In this document: piece after piece, positions 18,111 through 27,542 of the stretch
Layout of the letters: each line of letters starts with the position of its first letter
Numbering within the stretch: the stretch's first letter is position 1
Source of the DNA: Chitinophagales bacterium
GTDB lineage: Bacteria > Bacteroidota > Bacteroidia > Chitinophagales > JADIYW01
Length of the DNA: 64,000 nt
NCBI GenBank assembly: GCA_020636535.1
Contig: JACJXT010000011.1
Coordinates: 620,001-684,000 of the forward strand
Direction of reading: 5' to 3'
Position numbers and translations under genes: made by a program
The notes under the pieces: generated by a model
The model's input: only the letters and a program-made list of their open reading frames with translations
Told to the model about the DNA's origin: nothing
The model's database searches: none

Positions 18111-18147
18111 TCTGGATTTACTGGATTATTGAATTATCAGAATTATT
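18111..18147. repeat. 37-bp direct repeat, copy at the 3' side of the GxxExxY gene
   Basis: It is identical to 18543-18579 at 32 of 37 positions. The two copies bracket the GxxExxY gene and contain its stop-codon region and the stop of mod respectively. Confidence 0.75.
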
Positions 18148-18543
18148 TGCAGAATTTACCTTGCGGTAATTTTCTGAAAGTCTGTTGTGAAATACTTTTT
18201 TATACTCTAAGCTCGTTGCTCCAAAATTGATGAGCAAACCAATGTCGAAATTGTAAGCGGTGAGATAATTTTTGGCTTGGGCTAAATGAACATCTTCGAG
18301 TTTTATCAATGCTTTTAATTCTACTACAATGGAATTGTCTATGATAAAATCGGCTCTGCGAGTGCCTACATTATGACCTTCGTAATAAATTTCTTGCTCA
18401 ACCTCTCTTTGAAAATCAATACCCTCTTTTTGCAATTCAATAGCCAAACATCTTTGATATATGACTTCTTGAAAACCATTGCCCAAGGTATTATGCACTT
18501 TCATTGCACAACCTATGACTTTGTATGTTAACTCTTTCTCCAT
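18118..18543 (-). CDS. GxxExxY family protein (PD-(D/E)xK-like fold)
   Basis: This 141-aa protein shows the naming motif GNGFQEVIY (G23, E27, Y30) and nuclease-fold-like blocks RRADFIIDN and VVELKA (D, ExK pattern, about 88-103). Members of this family are common in Bacteroidota and often turn up inserted in unrelated operons; their function is unproven. Here it sits between mod and res of a type III system (6 bp after mod, 20 bp before res), flanked by the 37-bp repeats. The frame is intact although both neighbours are broken. That fits a recent or independently selected insertion. Confidence 0.85.
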   Translation of the reverse strand: MEKELTYKVIGCAMKVHNTLGNGFQEVIYQRCLAIELQKEGIDFQREVEQEIYYEGHNVGTRRADFIIDNSIVVELKALIKLEDVHLAQAKNYLTAYNFDIGLLINFGATSLEYKKVFHNRLSENYRKVNSANNSDNSIIQ

Positions 18544-18579
18544 CTGAATTTATTGGATTTTAGAATTTTCAGAATTATT
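18543..18579. repeat. 37-bp direct repeat, copy at the mod/GxxExxY junction
   Basis: It is the partner of 18111-18147 (32/37 identical). Related words (ctgaattttcagga, aattctgaa) also occur inside the mod C-terminal coding region around 18690-18780. Confidence 0.75.
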
Positions 18580-20361
18580 GTTTACATCATCAAAAAGTGA
18601 TGGTGTTTGAGAAGGCTTGATTTTGTTTTTCTTATCTGCCAGTTCCTGCACACTAATTTTATCATCTATAAAATCCTGCTCATCCTCTAATTCTGTATCT
18701 GAATTTTCAGGATTGTTGGATTTTCTGAATTTTTTATTTTGAAATTCATCCTGTTCATCCTCTAATTCTGAAGATTCTGCTTCTGACAGTGGCATATTAA
18801 TAATATTCAAGCTATAATCTTCCTTACCATATTCGCATCTGCCTAATAGCATTAAAGGAATTTTTTGAATGGTAATGTTGCCAAACTTGCCTTTGCATTC
18901 TTTTTGGAAAGACTTACAACAAATGAGCAAAGTTTCGCCTGGTTGCATTTCGTCTTTGATGCTGTCTAAGGCTTCTACGGTAAGGAATTGGGTTGTGGTA
19001 AAAATAAAATCTTGCTCAGAGCTTTGCCCTTGTTTCCAATAGGTGCTTTCGTGGGGCTGGTATTTAAAACCCTCTTGCTTTGCCATTGCTGCTGCCAACA
19101 TATCAGCATTGTACTCTTGGCTAATGACCCAATTGCCAAACTTATCTTGCTTTAATAAACTGGGTGCAAGGGTATAGAATTTGAAACCGCCACCACCTTG
19201 CCAGTTTACAGTTTTGCTGATGCCGCCTTGCTCGCCATCTACTACTTGGCTTTTAATCTTGGAACACAATGCGTTTTGGCGTGTTCGCCCAATTCTACGC
19301 CTATCCAACGCCTGCCCATTTTTTGGCTACTGCTGTTTGTGGTGCCTGAACCTAAGAAAGAGAATTCACCAGGTCACCTTGTTGTAGCTAACATTATAAA
19401 CTCTTTCAATTAATTTTCAGGTTTTGGAGTAGCAAATATTTTTCTTCTTCACTAACAGCATTTCTTTTAGAAATTGATATAATTATATCAATTGATGAAC
19501 CATTATGCCAAATTCTTCAAAGATACAAGTTTGAGCATATATGGTCAGCTATAAAAATATTTTTGCTCTGTAATATCATCATTTGACCTTATGTCCTTGA
19601 ACCAAATCGATTCTTTCTTCATCTAAAACTCTTGATATGATTTTAATATCTTATATTCATTATTTTTTTTACCAAAAGATGTAGTTATTTCACATAAACC
19701 TTCAATCTTTAATTGGTTCAATTTTTTTTGCAATTATTATATTCTCTTCCCAAGGAATTCTCTTGGGTCGTTTATCTGGATTTTTGTACCTTTTGTCCAT
19801 TTTTCGGCATTTCTTGGAATAATTTTTTCAAACCCAACATTTTTTTACACACAAGTACAAAATATTTAAAGAGAAGAAACCATTTTAAAACTTCATAAAG
19901 TTTTATTGCCATATCTTTGAACATAAATTAAAATTATGTCTTCTATTTTTCCAAATACCATATCACAAATACTTTTAGGTAAGCTTTCTTCATCATCAAT
20001 ACTTATCCAAAATTGAGCCATCATTACTCAAAAGATTTCTCAAAATATCCAATCTCTTGTTCTTCATCAAACTCAACCAAAGCGAATGTTCTACACCATC
20101 ATCATAATGCTCAAAGGCGTTGCCTGTATTGTAAGGCGGGTCTATATAAATGCACTTTACTTTGCCTGCATAGTCTTGTTCGAGGGCTTTAAGGGCAAGT
20201 AGGTTATCACCGTGTATGAGCATATTGGGGCTATTGGGGTCGCCATAGCTGTACTCTGGGTTTTCTATTAAAATACGAGGTTCGAGCTTGGGTTCTTCGC
20301 CTTTGCCTATCCAAGTGAGTTCGAGTTTTTGGAGTTGTTTTTTATTGCTCATTGGTATCAA
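18550..20361 (-). pseudogene. mod: Type III DNA methyltransferase (Mod), decayed by several frameshifts
   Basis: The whole gene can be followed over ~1.8 kb, but not in one frame. The N-terminus (20361-19996) has MLIHGDNLLALKAL and the catalytic DPPY (CIYIDPPYNTGN). After SNDGSI the frame breaks, and WISIDDEESLPKSICDMVFGK continues in the next frame (about 19990-19925). RYKNPDKRPKRIPW-like Mod sequence is found near 19780 in yet another frame. The C-terminal part includes SFLGSGTT and MGRRWIGVELGEHA (about 19300-19360, motif I of the SAM site) and runs to 18550. The total matches a normal ~600-aa Mod with no insertion. At least four indels are needed, so methylation activity is unlikely unless these are sequencing errors. 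The tail holds a duplicated ELEDEQD peptide. Confidence 0.85.
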
Positions 20362-20406
20362 TTTCTATTTATGTCTTAAAATTTCTAAACGCTATACAAA
20401 ACAGGC

Positions 20407-20817
20407 TTATATTATCTTCATTTTTAATTCTTCTGAATAGTCATACTCATATAAAATAGAAGTAACTATTTCCTTTAATAAATCTCGGTCTATAATATTA
20501 TCTGCAACATCTACCACAATATTTTCCATTTCTAAAATGAATTTATCTACTAAGACCTTTGAAGGTTTTTTACTCCCCTCAGTAAGAAAATAAGCTGCTA
20601 CAGCAATTGATGAATTTTTATTGCCATCATTGAAACAGTGATTTTTATTAAATGAAAAAATGAGATGTGTTACTTTATCTTCCAGTTCTGGGTAATAAAA
20701 GTCGTTTTGAACGTGGTCTATGAGGTTCAATCTATTAAGCCAGTTATCTCTAATACCCATGGAAAAGAAACCTGATTCACGAATGATATTATCGTGTACC
20801 TTCAATAGTAAATTCAA
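20407..20817 (-). CDS. Doc/Fic-type (death-on-curing) toxin, N-terminal frameshift likely
   Basis: This 136-aa open frame has the Fic motif in altered form, NHCFNDGNKNSS (H60, D64, G65, N66, K67, N68). The canonical motif is HxFx(D/E)GNKR, so the terminal arginine is asparagine here. Doc toxins modify targets such as EF-Tu. The natural start is probably the ATG near 20840 in another frame (MAFQYFLI...), which would join NLLLKVHDNII after a one-base shift. The rest, to DYSEELKMKII, looks complete. In many genomes this Doc type sits next to a DNA-binding partner; here that partner is shredded upstream (20846-22021). Activity is uncertain. Confidence 0.72.
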   Translation of the reverse strand: MNLLLKVHDNIIRESGFFSMGIRDNWLNRLNLIDHVQNDFYYPELEDKVTHLIFSFNKNHCFNDGNKNSSIAVAAYFLTEGSKKPSKVLVDKFILEMENIVVDVADNIIDRDLLKEIVTSILYEYDYSEELKMKII

Positions 20818-20845
20818 TTAAAAAGTATTGAAACGCCATCTTTAT

Positions 20846-22021
20846 CTATCTTTTAAGCGTTGACAAAACTTCTTTTAACAATTTGGGGTTTTCATCTTTT
20901 TATGTCCCTGTCTATTAAAAAGATTAGCTCTTTTTTATGATCCAAGGAAACGGCTGTAATCTTCTTTGCTTAAAGCACCAATCCATTATTTTTCAAGTAT
21001 TGAATGAATTAGTGGTACGAAAACCATAATCATTGGGAAGCCATTTTGGTACAGGCATCTTCAATTTGTGGTATCCAATGCCTTTTCTTTTAAAATCGCA
21101 TTATTAAGACATTCAATTCAGCTTGTTGTATGGGATAAGTTTTCTGCCCAAAGATGCTCTGATTTTTTCCTTCATTTCATCAGCAATACCAACCTCAAAA
21201 TAAGCTATTAAAGCTTTAATACTTCAGGCATACATTGTATCTCTTGGATGTGTTTTTTTCTCAAGATTTAATATTGTTCAAAGTATATTAGTTCAACTGC
21301 TGTTTTCTCAATTCAAAAATAGCTTCTTTAGATGGCATCTGAATAAACTGCATATTTTTACGGACCCATTTCTAAATACATCAGGTTAAATGCATTGGTA
21401 CCGTAATTTTCTAAACTAATAGGTTCTCATTTGAGTAATAGCTACTAAAAACTCCTCATCACGTTGATTTATGAATTTTGTTGCTCCGCCAATTTTTTTG
21501 GTTAATTCTTTTACAAATGGTTTATCAATTACAATATCTAATTTCAAACCAATCAACCTTTTTTTGAATTTTTTACTTTATAATTAGCATTGCAATATTT
21601 AAAAAAGCCCTGAAATTGAATACCGCCAAACTTTTAAGACGCTTAAATGATTGATTATCAGTATCTTGATTTTGATTTTACCATCTCAGTTTCCTTCTGT
21701 GAAAGATTTTGAAGTTGGTAATACAGTAATTGAAAAGTACTCACGAATAAGTCCTTTAAACTTTTCGAATTTTAAACCAAAAATCACTTGATAACCATTA
21801 TGTTTTACTTCATCTTTATTCATCTGTTCAATGGATATTTGTTTGGCTAGTACGAGTCTTTAACATCAAAAAAAATCAGCAACCATTTTGGAAGTAAAAA
21901 GATATTCGCCTTCATATGAAAAGTCCTACTAATCCAATATGATTTTGTATTTCCAGCATCAATCGCCTTAATTGTTGAAATATTTTACTCTGTCTATTGC
22001 AGATTTTGTTAAGTCTTTCAT
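20846..22021 (-). pseudogene. Decayed DNA-binding partner gene of the Doc-type toxin
   Basis: No long frame is present, but blocks of one protein appear in order when the minus strand is read across frames. ATG 22021 gives MKDLTKSAIDRVKYFN, then IKAIDAGNTKSYWISRTF, SYEGEYLFTSKMVADFF, LAKQISIEQMNKDEV, KKIGGATKFINQRDEEFL, AYFEVGIADEMKEKI and TKMAS.DYGFR, ending LLKEVLSTLKR-stop at 20846. I recognise this order from proteins annotated 'DNA-binding protein' that often pair with Doc toxins. Single-base indels occur roughly every 50-100 bp. It starts 1 bp after the SNF2 helicase stop, so it belonged to the same operon. Confidence 0.7.
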
Positions 22022-22022
22022 A

Positions 22023-24944
22023 TTAAATCATCTTCCATTTTATGGTGAATAATTCGGTAGTGTTTACTTCTTGCTTTAAGCGTCTTTCAATCTCGTCTAA
22101 TAGGTTTTCCTTACGGTCGTCTATGGTGTCTTGGGCTTCAAAAAGGTGTTGACGTTTTTCGCTTCGTTTCTTTTCTAAATCCTTAATGGCTCTTTGGGCT
22201 TTTACTTTGGCTTCCAGATTCAACATTTTTTTAGCTTCTGACTTTCGGAGTTTGATTTCTGCATCTAAGTCTTTTATTTCCTTATCTAAACTCAATTTCA
22301 TATCGTCTGCCCATTGGTCGAGCTTATCCATTTCAGTATCAAAAAAGTCTTTGTTACGGTTGGCATTATCTGAAATAACACTTTGTGTTTCGCTGTACAA
22401 TACTTCTTCTAAAGTCTTTTTAATATCGTCTGGAGCATAAAGCGTTTGCCCTTCTGTAGCTTGAATAGAAAAAAAGCGTTGGGCTATTTCATTATCAATG
22501 GTTTCGCCATTATCCGTAATGCAAGCCGTGATTAAAAAATCTTCAAACTCAAAAGAATTGATTTCTAAATGGCTTACCTGCAACCAACCCGATTGCCCTA
22601 AGTAGTTTTCCAATGCTGTTACTTTGGTAGGGGTATTGGAATAATCAAAGGTTAATTCCTTTGTTGCTGTATTGAGTCGCTTACAAGCTCCTAAAATTTC
22701 TTTGGCTAACTTATGGCCTACACGATAAATATTAGTGTCATCAGGAACATCAATATCCGACTTGCGTTGCCCTTGTTTGGGCTTCAAAATCATATATGGC
22801 CCTTGATGAATAGATACATTAGGGAATGGATTTTTCTTTAAGGTAAAGGTGTAGTTTTCATCATCAAACTGGGCTGAGCTGTTTAGATAGAATTTTGTGG
22901 TATCCCATAATCGTTCTTCAAAGCGGTTAAGGTTTTCGGTACTTTCAAAAAGATTGGTTTTGAGTTTCTCTCTTACTTCTTCATCAAAGTTTTCAATCAA
23001 TACTTTTCTTGTTTCCTGTACTTTTTCGGAAATGTCAGGCTTTAATTCTTGTTGTAAATCATCAAAAGCCGTTTGTATTTCTTCTGTGGTTCGGCATTGT
23101 TGGTATATTGTAGCGATTCTTTTTTCAAAATCAACACCATTGCCAATGCTTCCTAAAACTTCATCAGAAGCCCCAAAAACGCCATCAAATAAGCGGAATT
23201 TTTGGTCTAAGAGTTCATAAACACGTTGGTCAGCCGCATTGGCTTTGTTGAGGAAATTGATAACTACAACATCATATTTCTGACCGTAACGGTGGCATCT
23301 ACCAATACGTTGTTCAATACGTTGTGGATTCCAAGGCAGGTCGAAATTGATAACCAAAGAGCAAAACTGTAAGTTGATACCTTCGGCAGCTGCTTCGGTT
23401 GCCACCATTATAGTTGCTTCATCTTTAAAATAATCAACTATGGCAGCTCTTTTATCGGCAGTTAATGAGCCTGTTAAAATATCTGTGCCTTTGTGTTTTT
23501 TAAGATAAGCTGCATAAATCTCTTTTGATTTTGGATCTGCATTGCTTCCGTTAAACTTAACTACCTTATCTGCATATCCTCTTGCTTCCAGTAGGTTACA
23601 AATAAAATCTTGTGTTCTTCTGGACTCTGTAAAGATTAGTGCTTTTTGATTAGCACCTAATGATTCTAAGGCTGTAAACCCTCTTTCTAAGGCAGTGAAT
23701 AATTGTTCTGCTTTTGAGTTTTTTCTAATGCGTTGAGCCAAGGCTCTAAACTTTTCTAAGTCGGCTAATTCACTTTTAACTTCTTCAATTTCTTCTTCTG
23801 TATAAACTACTTCCTCAAAATTATCTTCGGCTTCACTTTCATCTTCTTCTTCGCTTTCCCATTCGTCTTGAATTTCATCATAGGTTTCAAAATCAATGGT
23901 CATTTCATCTTCTTCCTCAATTGCATTGTGGTTGGTAATGATGTTTTCCAAACGCTTGACTAAAGCATCTAAAGTACCGTAGATGGCATAAGTAGATGAT
24001 GCTAAAAGTTTACGAAGTATTAAGGTCATTAATTGCCTTTGGCTGAAAGGCAAAGCATACAGTTTTGGTCGTTGTAAATAGTCCGTTACCCAATTGTAAA
24101 GCGTTGTTTCATCTTCATTGGGGAAATACTCCTGAACCAAAGGTTTACGCTCGGTGTATTTGATGTATTCTAAAACTTGCCTTCTTAAAGTACGTTTGCA
24201 AATAGGCTGTAAACGGTTTCTTAAATCTGTATAGTTTTCTTCATCTATATTCCTGCTAAACTGACTTTTGAAACTTTTTAAATCGCCAAAAATATAGGGG
24301 TCAATAAGGCTTACTAAGCCGTATAACTCTAAAATAGAATTTTGCAAAGGTGTTGCAGTAAGCAATACTTTTTTGCAATGGTCTAAGGCATCTTTGATGC
24401 CGTTGCCTATTTTATTTGAGGGTTTATAAACATTGCGTAAGCGATGTGCTTCGTCAATAATTACTAAATCCCAATTGATGTGTTTTAGATAAGGTGCTTT
24501 GTTTTTAGCAAAATGATACGAACAAATGATAATCGTATCTTCTTGATTAAAGGGATTTAGATTACCTTCTTTAATCGAGTTGTTAAATGACTTTGCTTCC
24601 AGAATAACGGAAGGCAAATAGAATTTATCTGCTAACTCTCTGTTCCATTGCTTACGCAAGTTGGAAGGACCAATAATTAATAATTTCCTTTTTCTTTCTG
24701 CCCATTGTTGTGATAGTATGATACCGGCTTCAATGGTTTTTCCTAAACCTACTTCATCAGCCAAAACAGCACCTTTAGATAATGGTGATTTAAAAGCAAA
24801 AAGTGCTGCTTCTACTTGATGAGGGTTTAAGTCCACTTGAGCATCCTGTAAGGATGCGGTAAGTTTGCCAATATCATTGGCAGGTAATTGCCTTGTTAAA
24901 TCATAGGCAAAATATTTGGCGTGGTATGCTGATAATTTATTCAC
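22023..24944 (-). CDS. SNF2-family helicase-like ATPase
   Basis: This is a 973-aa RapA/SNF2-type DNA translocase. Motifs are I DEVGLGKT (63-70), II IIDEAHRLRN (about 163), III LTATPLQN and VI QRIEQRIGRCHRYGQ (about 560). An acidic insert (about 355-395, EEDEMTIDFE...EEEIEE) and a coiled C-terminal part (about 850-950) flank the core. The frame is intact. It overlaps the HTH gene by 8 bp and is followed immediately by the Doc-partner remnant and the type III genes. SNF2 helicases beside type III R-M genes are common in bacterial defence loci, so it probably helps restriction or acts as a separate defence ATPase. Confidence 0.9.
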   Translation of the reverse strand: MNKLSAYHAKYFAYDLTRQLPANDIGKLTASLQDAQVDLNPHQVEAALFAFKSPLSKGAVLADEVGLGKTIEAGIILSQQWAERKRKLLIIGPSNLRKQWNRELADKFYLPSVILEAKSFNNSIKEGNLNPFNQEDTIIICSYHFAKNKAPYLKHINWDLVIIDEAHRLRNVYKPSNKIGNGIKDALDHCKKVLLTATPLQNSILELYGLVSLIDPYIFGDLKSFKSQFSRNIDEENYTDLRNRLQPICKRTLRRQVLEYIKYTERKPLVQEYFPNEDETTLYNWVTDYLQRPKLYALPFSQRQLMTLILRKLLASSTYAIYGTLDALVKRLENIITNHNAIEEEDEMTIDFETYDEIQDEWESEEEDESEAEDNFEEVVYTEEEIEEVKSELADLEKFRALAQRIRKNSKAEQLFTALERGFTALESLGANQKALIFTESRRTQDFICNLLEARGYADKVVKFNGSNADPKSKEIYAAYLKKHKGTDILTGSLTADKRAAIVDYFKDEATIMVATEAAAEGINLQFCSLVINFDLPWNPQRIEQRIGRCHRYGQKYDVVVINFLNKANAADQRVYELLDQKFRLFDGVFGASDEVLGSIGNGVDFEKRIATIYQQCRTTEEIQTAFDDLQQELKPDISEKVQETRKVLIENFDEEVREKLKTNLFESTENLNRFEERLWDTTKFYLNSSAQFDDENYTFTLKKNPFPNVSIHQGPYMILKPKQGQRKSDIDVPDDTNIYRVGHKLAKEILGACKRLNTATKELTFDYSNTPTKVTALENYLGQSGWLQVSHLEINSFEFEDFLITACITDNGETIDNEIAQRFFSIQATEGQTLYAPDDIKKTLEEVLYSETQSVISDNANRNKDFFDTEMDKLDQWADDMKLSLDKEIKDLDAEIKLRKSEAKKMLNLEAKVKAQRAIKDLEKKRSEKRQHLFEAQDTIDDRKENLLDEIERRLKQEVNTTELFTIKWKMI

Positions 24945-25224
24945 CTATAATGTTGTTTAATGCTATTCTAATGGCTTGTTCTGCTTGTGGCTCACTTTCT
25001 ACCAAATGAGCTACTTGGTCAGCTAACCATAAAGCAATCAATTTATCTGGGTCGATACTGTATAATTGAGCAAGAGCCAAAACGTGTTCACGTTTTGCGG
25101 TTTTTTCTCCTCTTTCAATTTTACTTACAAGAGCTGTGTCAACATCTAATTCAGCTGCAATATGCCGAAGTAAAAGTTCTTTTTCTTCTCTTGTGTTTCT
25201 AATTAAATCCCCGAATTTGTTCAT
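24937..25224 (-). CDS. XRE-family HTH regulator of the defence operon
   Basis: This 95-aa protein has an N-terminal helix-turn-helix (residues ~5-60: LIRNTREEKELLLRHIAAELDVDTALVSKIERGE). The C-terminal helix probably dimerises. It is the first gene of the operon, and its last codons overlap the helicase start by 8 bp. It resembles controller (C) proteins of restriction systems, which delay restriction until methylation is established. Autoregulation from the region at 25225-25300 is likely. Confidence 0.88.
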   Translation of the reverse strand: MNKFGDLIRNTREEKELLLRHIAAELDVDTALVSKIERGEKTAKREHVLALAQLYSIDPDKLIALWLADQVAHLVESEPQAEQAIRIALNNIIGE

Positions 25225-25262
25225 TACTTCCGTTTGTTATAAATCAATTTGTTGATTATTGA

Positions 25263-25297
25263 CAAATGTACAACAAACAAAAGAAAAGCGAACCAAA
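25263..25297 (-). promoter_or_regulatory. Predicted Bacteroidota-type promoter of the defence operon
   Basis: On the minus strand, TACATTTG (25270-25263) matches the TAnnTTTG -7 element, and a TTTG (25297-25294) lies 23 bp upstream as a -33 element. The HTH start codon is 39 bp further down. The A/T-rich direct words tttgtt/caacaaac around it could be the regulator's operator. Confidence 0.45.
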
Positions 25298-25319
25298 AAC
25301 TATTGAGGAGTTTTCAACA

Positions 25320-27542
25320 TTAATTGATTTTTCGATAATGTCCTGTCTTTGGCTTTTCTAAAAGCATTGGTACAGAGTTGTTTAGAAAATCATCTACTGA
25401 CCTTTCGGATAAGCCTAACTTTTTACCAAGTGCAACTGCTTCTTTGCGTTGAAAGTCTTGTGGCAACTGGTCTAATAGCTGTTTTTTGTTGTTTGGCATC
25501 TTGTACAGAATAGGGTCTTTGTTTTCTTCCAAATTGTTGAACATTAAAAGACTGTGTTGCAAATAGACTTCTGAAAGCATCAAAGATGCTTCAAAGTCAT
25601 CATCAGTGCAGGTTACATCTTTAGAGCAATCGCCATTTTCAAACTTCCGTAAGGAAGTGAAAATCATACAAAAGCGATACAGGATTAAGCCCAAACGAAA
25701 TACCACACTTGCTGCATCTTCGCCTGTAAAAATCACTACGTTTTTGAGCTTGTCGAAAAAAACTTGATTGAGTTTATTCCATTGGTTCTGTGTTAAAAAT
25801 ACTTCGGTTGGGTACTGGTTTAAAAAATCAACAATCTTTAGTACTTCGTTTGATAATGCTTCAAAGTGGTCGTTGTAAACTATACCGCCTGGTCTTGGTG
25901 ATGGGTCTTGCCAAACGATTTCGTTTTTGAACGCATAGAATATAAAGCGACTAAATAAACCATCTTCTGCCGAAGCGATTAGCTTTGGCACTTGGGCAGG
26001 TGTGCCTGACAAGGCCACCGCCAATTGTGGGTGTTTTATTTCTAAAAGTTCACGGTTGGTTTTTCTTGCTGCTGATATTTTTTCGTGATGAAAAGCAGCT
26101 CGCATAATGTGTGAATAATTGCCCCAATCTTGCTTGTTTGCTCCACTCATTGCATCAGCTTCTGTTTCGCAAATAATGCCTTTACCATCATTGTCTTGTA
26201 GAATTTGCATCATCATTGCCTGACTGCAATCGGCTGGAATGAAAAGCAATTTAAAGGCAGGTTCTTGTGGTTTTTCGGGTATTGGGTCGTCTTTCTTACG
26301 CTTGCTTAATTGGGCTTTGTATTCAACCATTTCGTTTTCGTGTTGGTCTTTGGCTTGTTTACTACTTTCAACCATTCTTTCGTGGATTTTATCGCCTAAT
26401 CTTTTGGCATTTTTCAAAACCCCTTTACCACTTGCTGCTGGAGCAATGATGAACGAAAACAAATGCGGATAAACTCTTTCTTGATGATATACGCCTTGAA
26501 CATCAGGCAAACAACCACTAATAATACACAAGGCACTGGTTAGAAAAACATCTCTTTTACGTGGGTCATTGTCAAATGCTCTTGCACCATCTTGGAAGAG
26601 ATTAGGCATCAGATTGATGGCTTCTATTGGAATGGTAGGCGTTGTTTTGAGGTAGTCTTCTGTGGTGTCGTTTGTGATTTCCTTTTTTTGCGAACCTGCA
26701 AGGTTTGCAAACTTGCCAAACTCTGCTGCATTATTTTGATAGGCACTTTCAATTGATTTGCGTATTTCGGTTTGGTTTTCGTGGTAGAAATTTGATGTAA
26801 TCAAATTTTCTGCCTCTGGGTGTGGAATGCCTCTTCGATTGCAATTACAAGCTAACTGATACAAATAATTGTTGCGGTTGCCATTATTAAAGGTTAGAAT
26901 GTTGTTAGTGAAACTAACACATTCATCAAAAATGGTATTGAACGAATTTTGAGCTTGCTCAAAAAGAGGTTCGCTTAAAGGAGCTTGCTCCTGCAAAGCA
27001 ATTTCAAAAGTGCTTGCACTTTCATTTAAAAAGGCGTTTGGGTCGTTAGACACAAAACAAAGCCTTGTAATGTCTTTGCATTTTGGGTCGGCTTCAATAT
27101 TAATTTCCTTTTCATAAAAGGCTTGTACTTGCTTATAGGCTTGTTCGTGGGTTTCTTGGTCGGTATTTACTTTGACAAATACTTTTAACCCATCACCACT
27201 TGGGCTTGTGAAACAAGCGTAAGTGAAAGGAATTTTGACCGTAAGGTCAAAAGCCTGTTGCAATTCTTCGGGTGTGAGTTTATCAAAATCAAGATGAACG
27301 CAACCGCTGTAAGCGGTGAGTAAATCTTTTTTTCTGCCGTCTTTAAAAGTAGCTGAAGGCGTGAACGCCAAAAGCTCTTTTTTGAGTTGGTCGGCTCTTT
27401 CGGGTTTGCCCATACCTTTAGCCATACGAATAGCATTTATGCTATCGTGGTAAGTGCCTGTTTTGATATTAGAAATGATTGAGGAAAGTGAAACGTCCTC
27501 AATAGGTATATTGAAATTCTTATAAGTCGTTATTGTTGTCAT
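25320..27542 (-). CDS. VirE-N/DUF3987-type primase-helicase-like protein of mobile elements
   Basis: It is 740 aa if started at ATG 27542 (MTTITTYKNFNIP). The open frame extends to 27656, but that part overlaps the upstream gene and lacks family character. The N-terminal ~200 residues match the BT4734-like/VirE N-terminal domain seen in Bacteroidota elements (HLDFDKLTPEEL, CFTSPSGDGLKVFVKV). The rest (about 330-700) is of DUF3987 type with a degenerate ATPase segment (IIAPAASGKGVLKNAK). Such proteins are thought to act in replication of integrative elements. It overlaps the HTH gene upstream by 23 bp. Confidence 0.82.
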   Translation of the reverse strand: MTTITTYKNFNIPIEDVSLSSIISNIKTGTYHDSINAIRMAKGMGKPERADQLKKELLAFTPSATFKDGRKKDLLTAYSGCVHLDFDKLTPEELQQAFDLTVKIPFTYACFTSPSGDGLKVFVKVNTDQETHEQAYKQVQAFYEKEINIEADPKCKDITRLCFVSNDPNAFLNESASTFEIALQEQAPLSEPLFEQAQNSFNTIFDECVSFTNNILTFNNGNRNNYLYQLACNCNRRGIPHPEAENLITSNFYHENQTEIRKSIESAYQNNAAEFGKFANLAGSQKKEITNDTTEDYLKTTPTIPIEAINLMPNLFQDGARAFDNDPRKRDVFLTSALCIISGCLPDVQGVYHQERVYPHLFSFIIAPAASGKGVLKNAKRLGDKIHERMVESSKQAKDQHENEMVEYKAQLSKRKKDDPIPEKPQEPAFKLLFIPADCSQAMMMQILQDNDGKGIICETEADAMSGANKQDWGNYSHIMRAAFHHEKISAARKTNRELLEIKHPQLAVALSGTPAQVPKLIASAEDGLFSRFIFYAFKNEIVWQDPSPRPGGIVYNDHFEALSNEVLKIVDFLNQYPTEVFLTQNQWNKLNQVFFDKLKNVVIFTGEDAASVVFRLGLILYRFCMIFTSLRKFENGDCSKDVTCTDDDFEASLMLSEVYLQHSLLMFNNLEENKDPILYKMPNNKKQLLDQLPQDFQRKEAVALGKKLGLSERSVDDFLNNSVPMLLEKPKTGHYRKIN

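Noticed and set aside
19181..19413. Plus-strand 68- and 71-aa frames
   Set aside because: Antisense of the Mod SAM-binding region (SFLGSGTT...GRRWIGVELGEHA), which is clearly the real coding strand.
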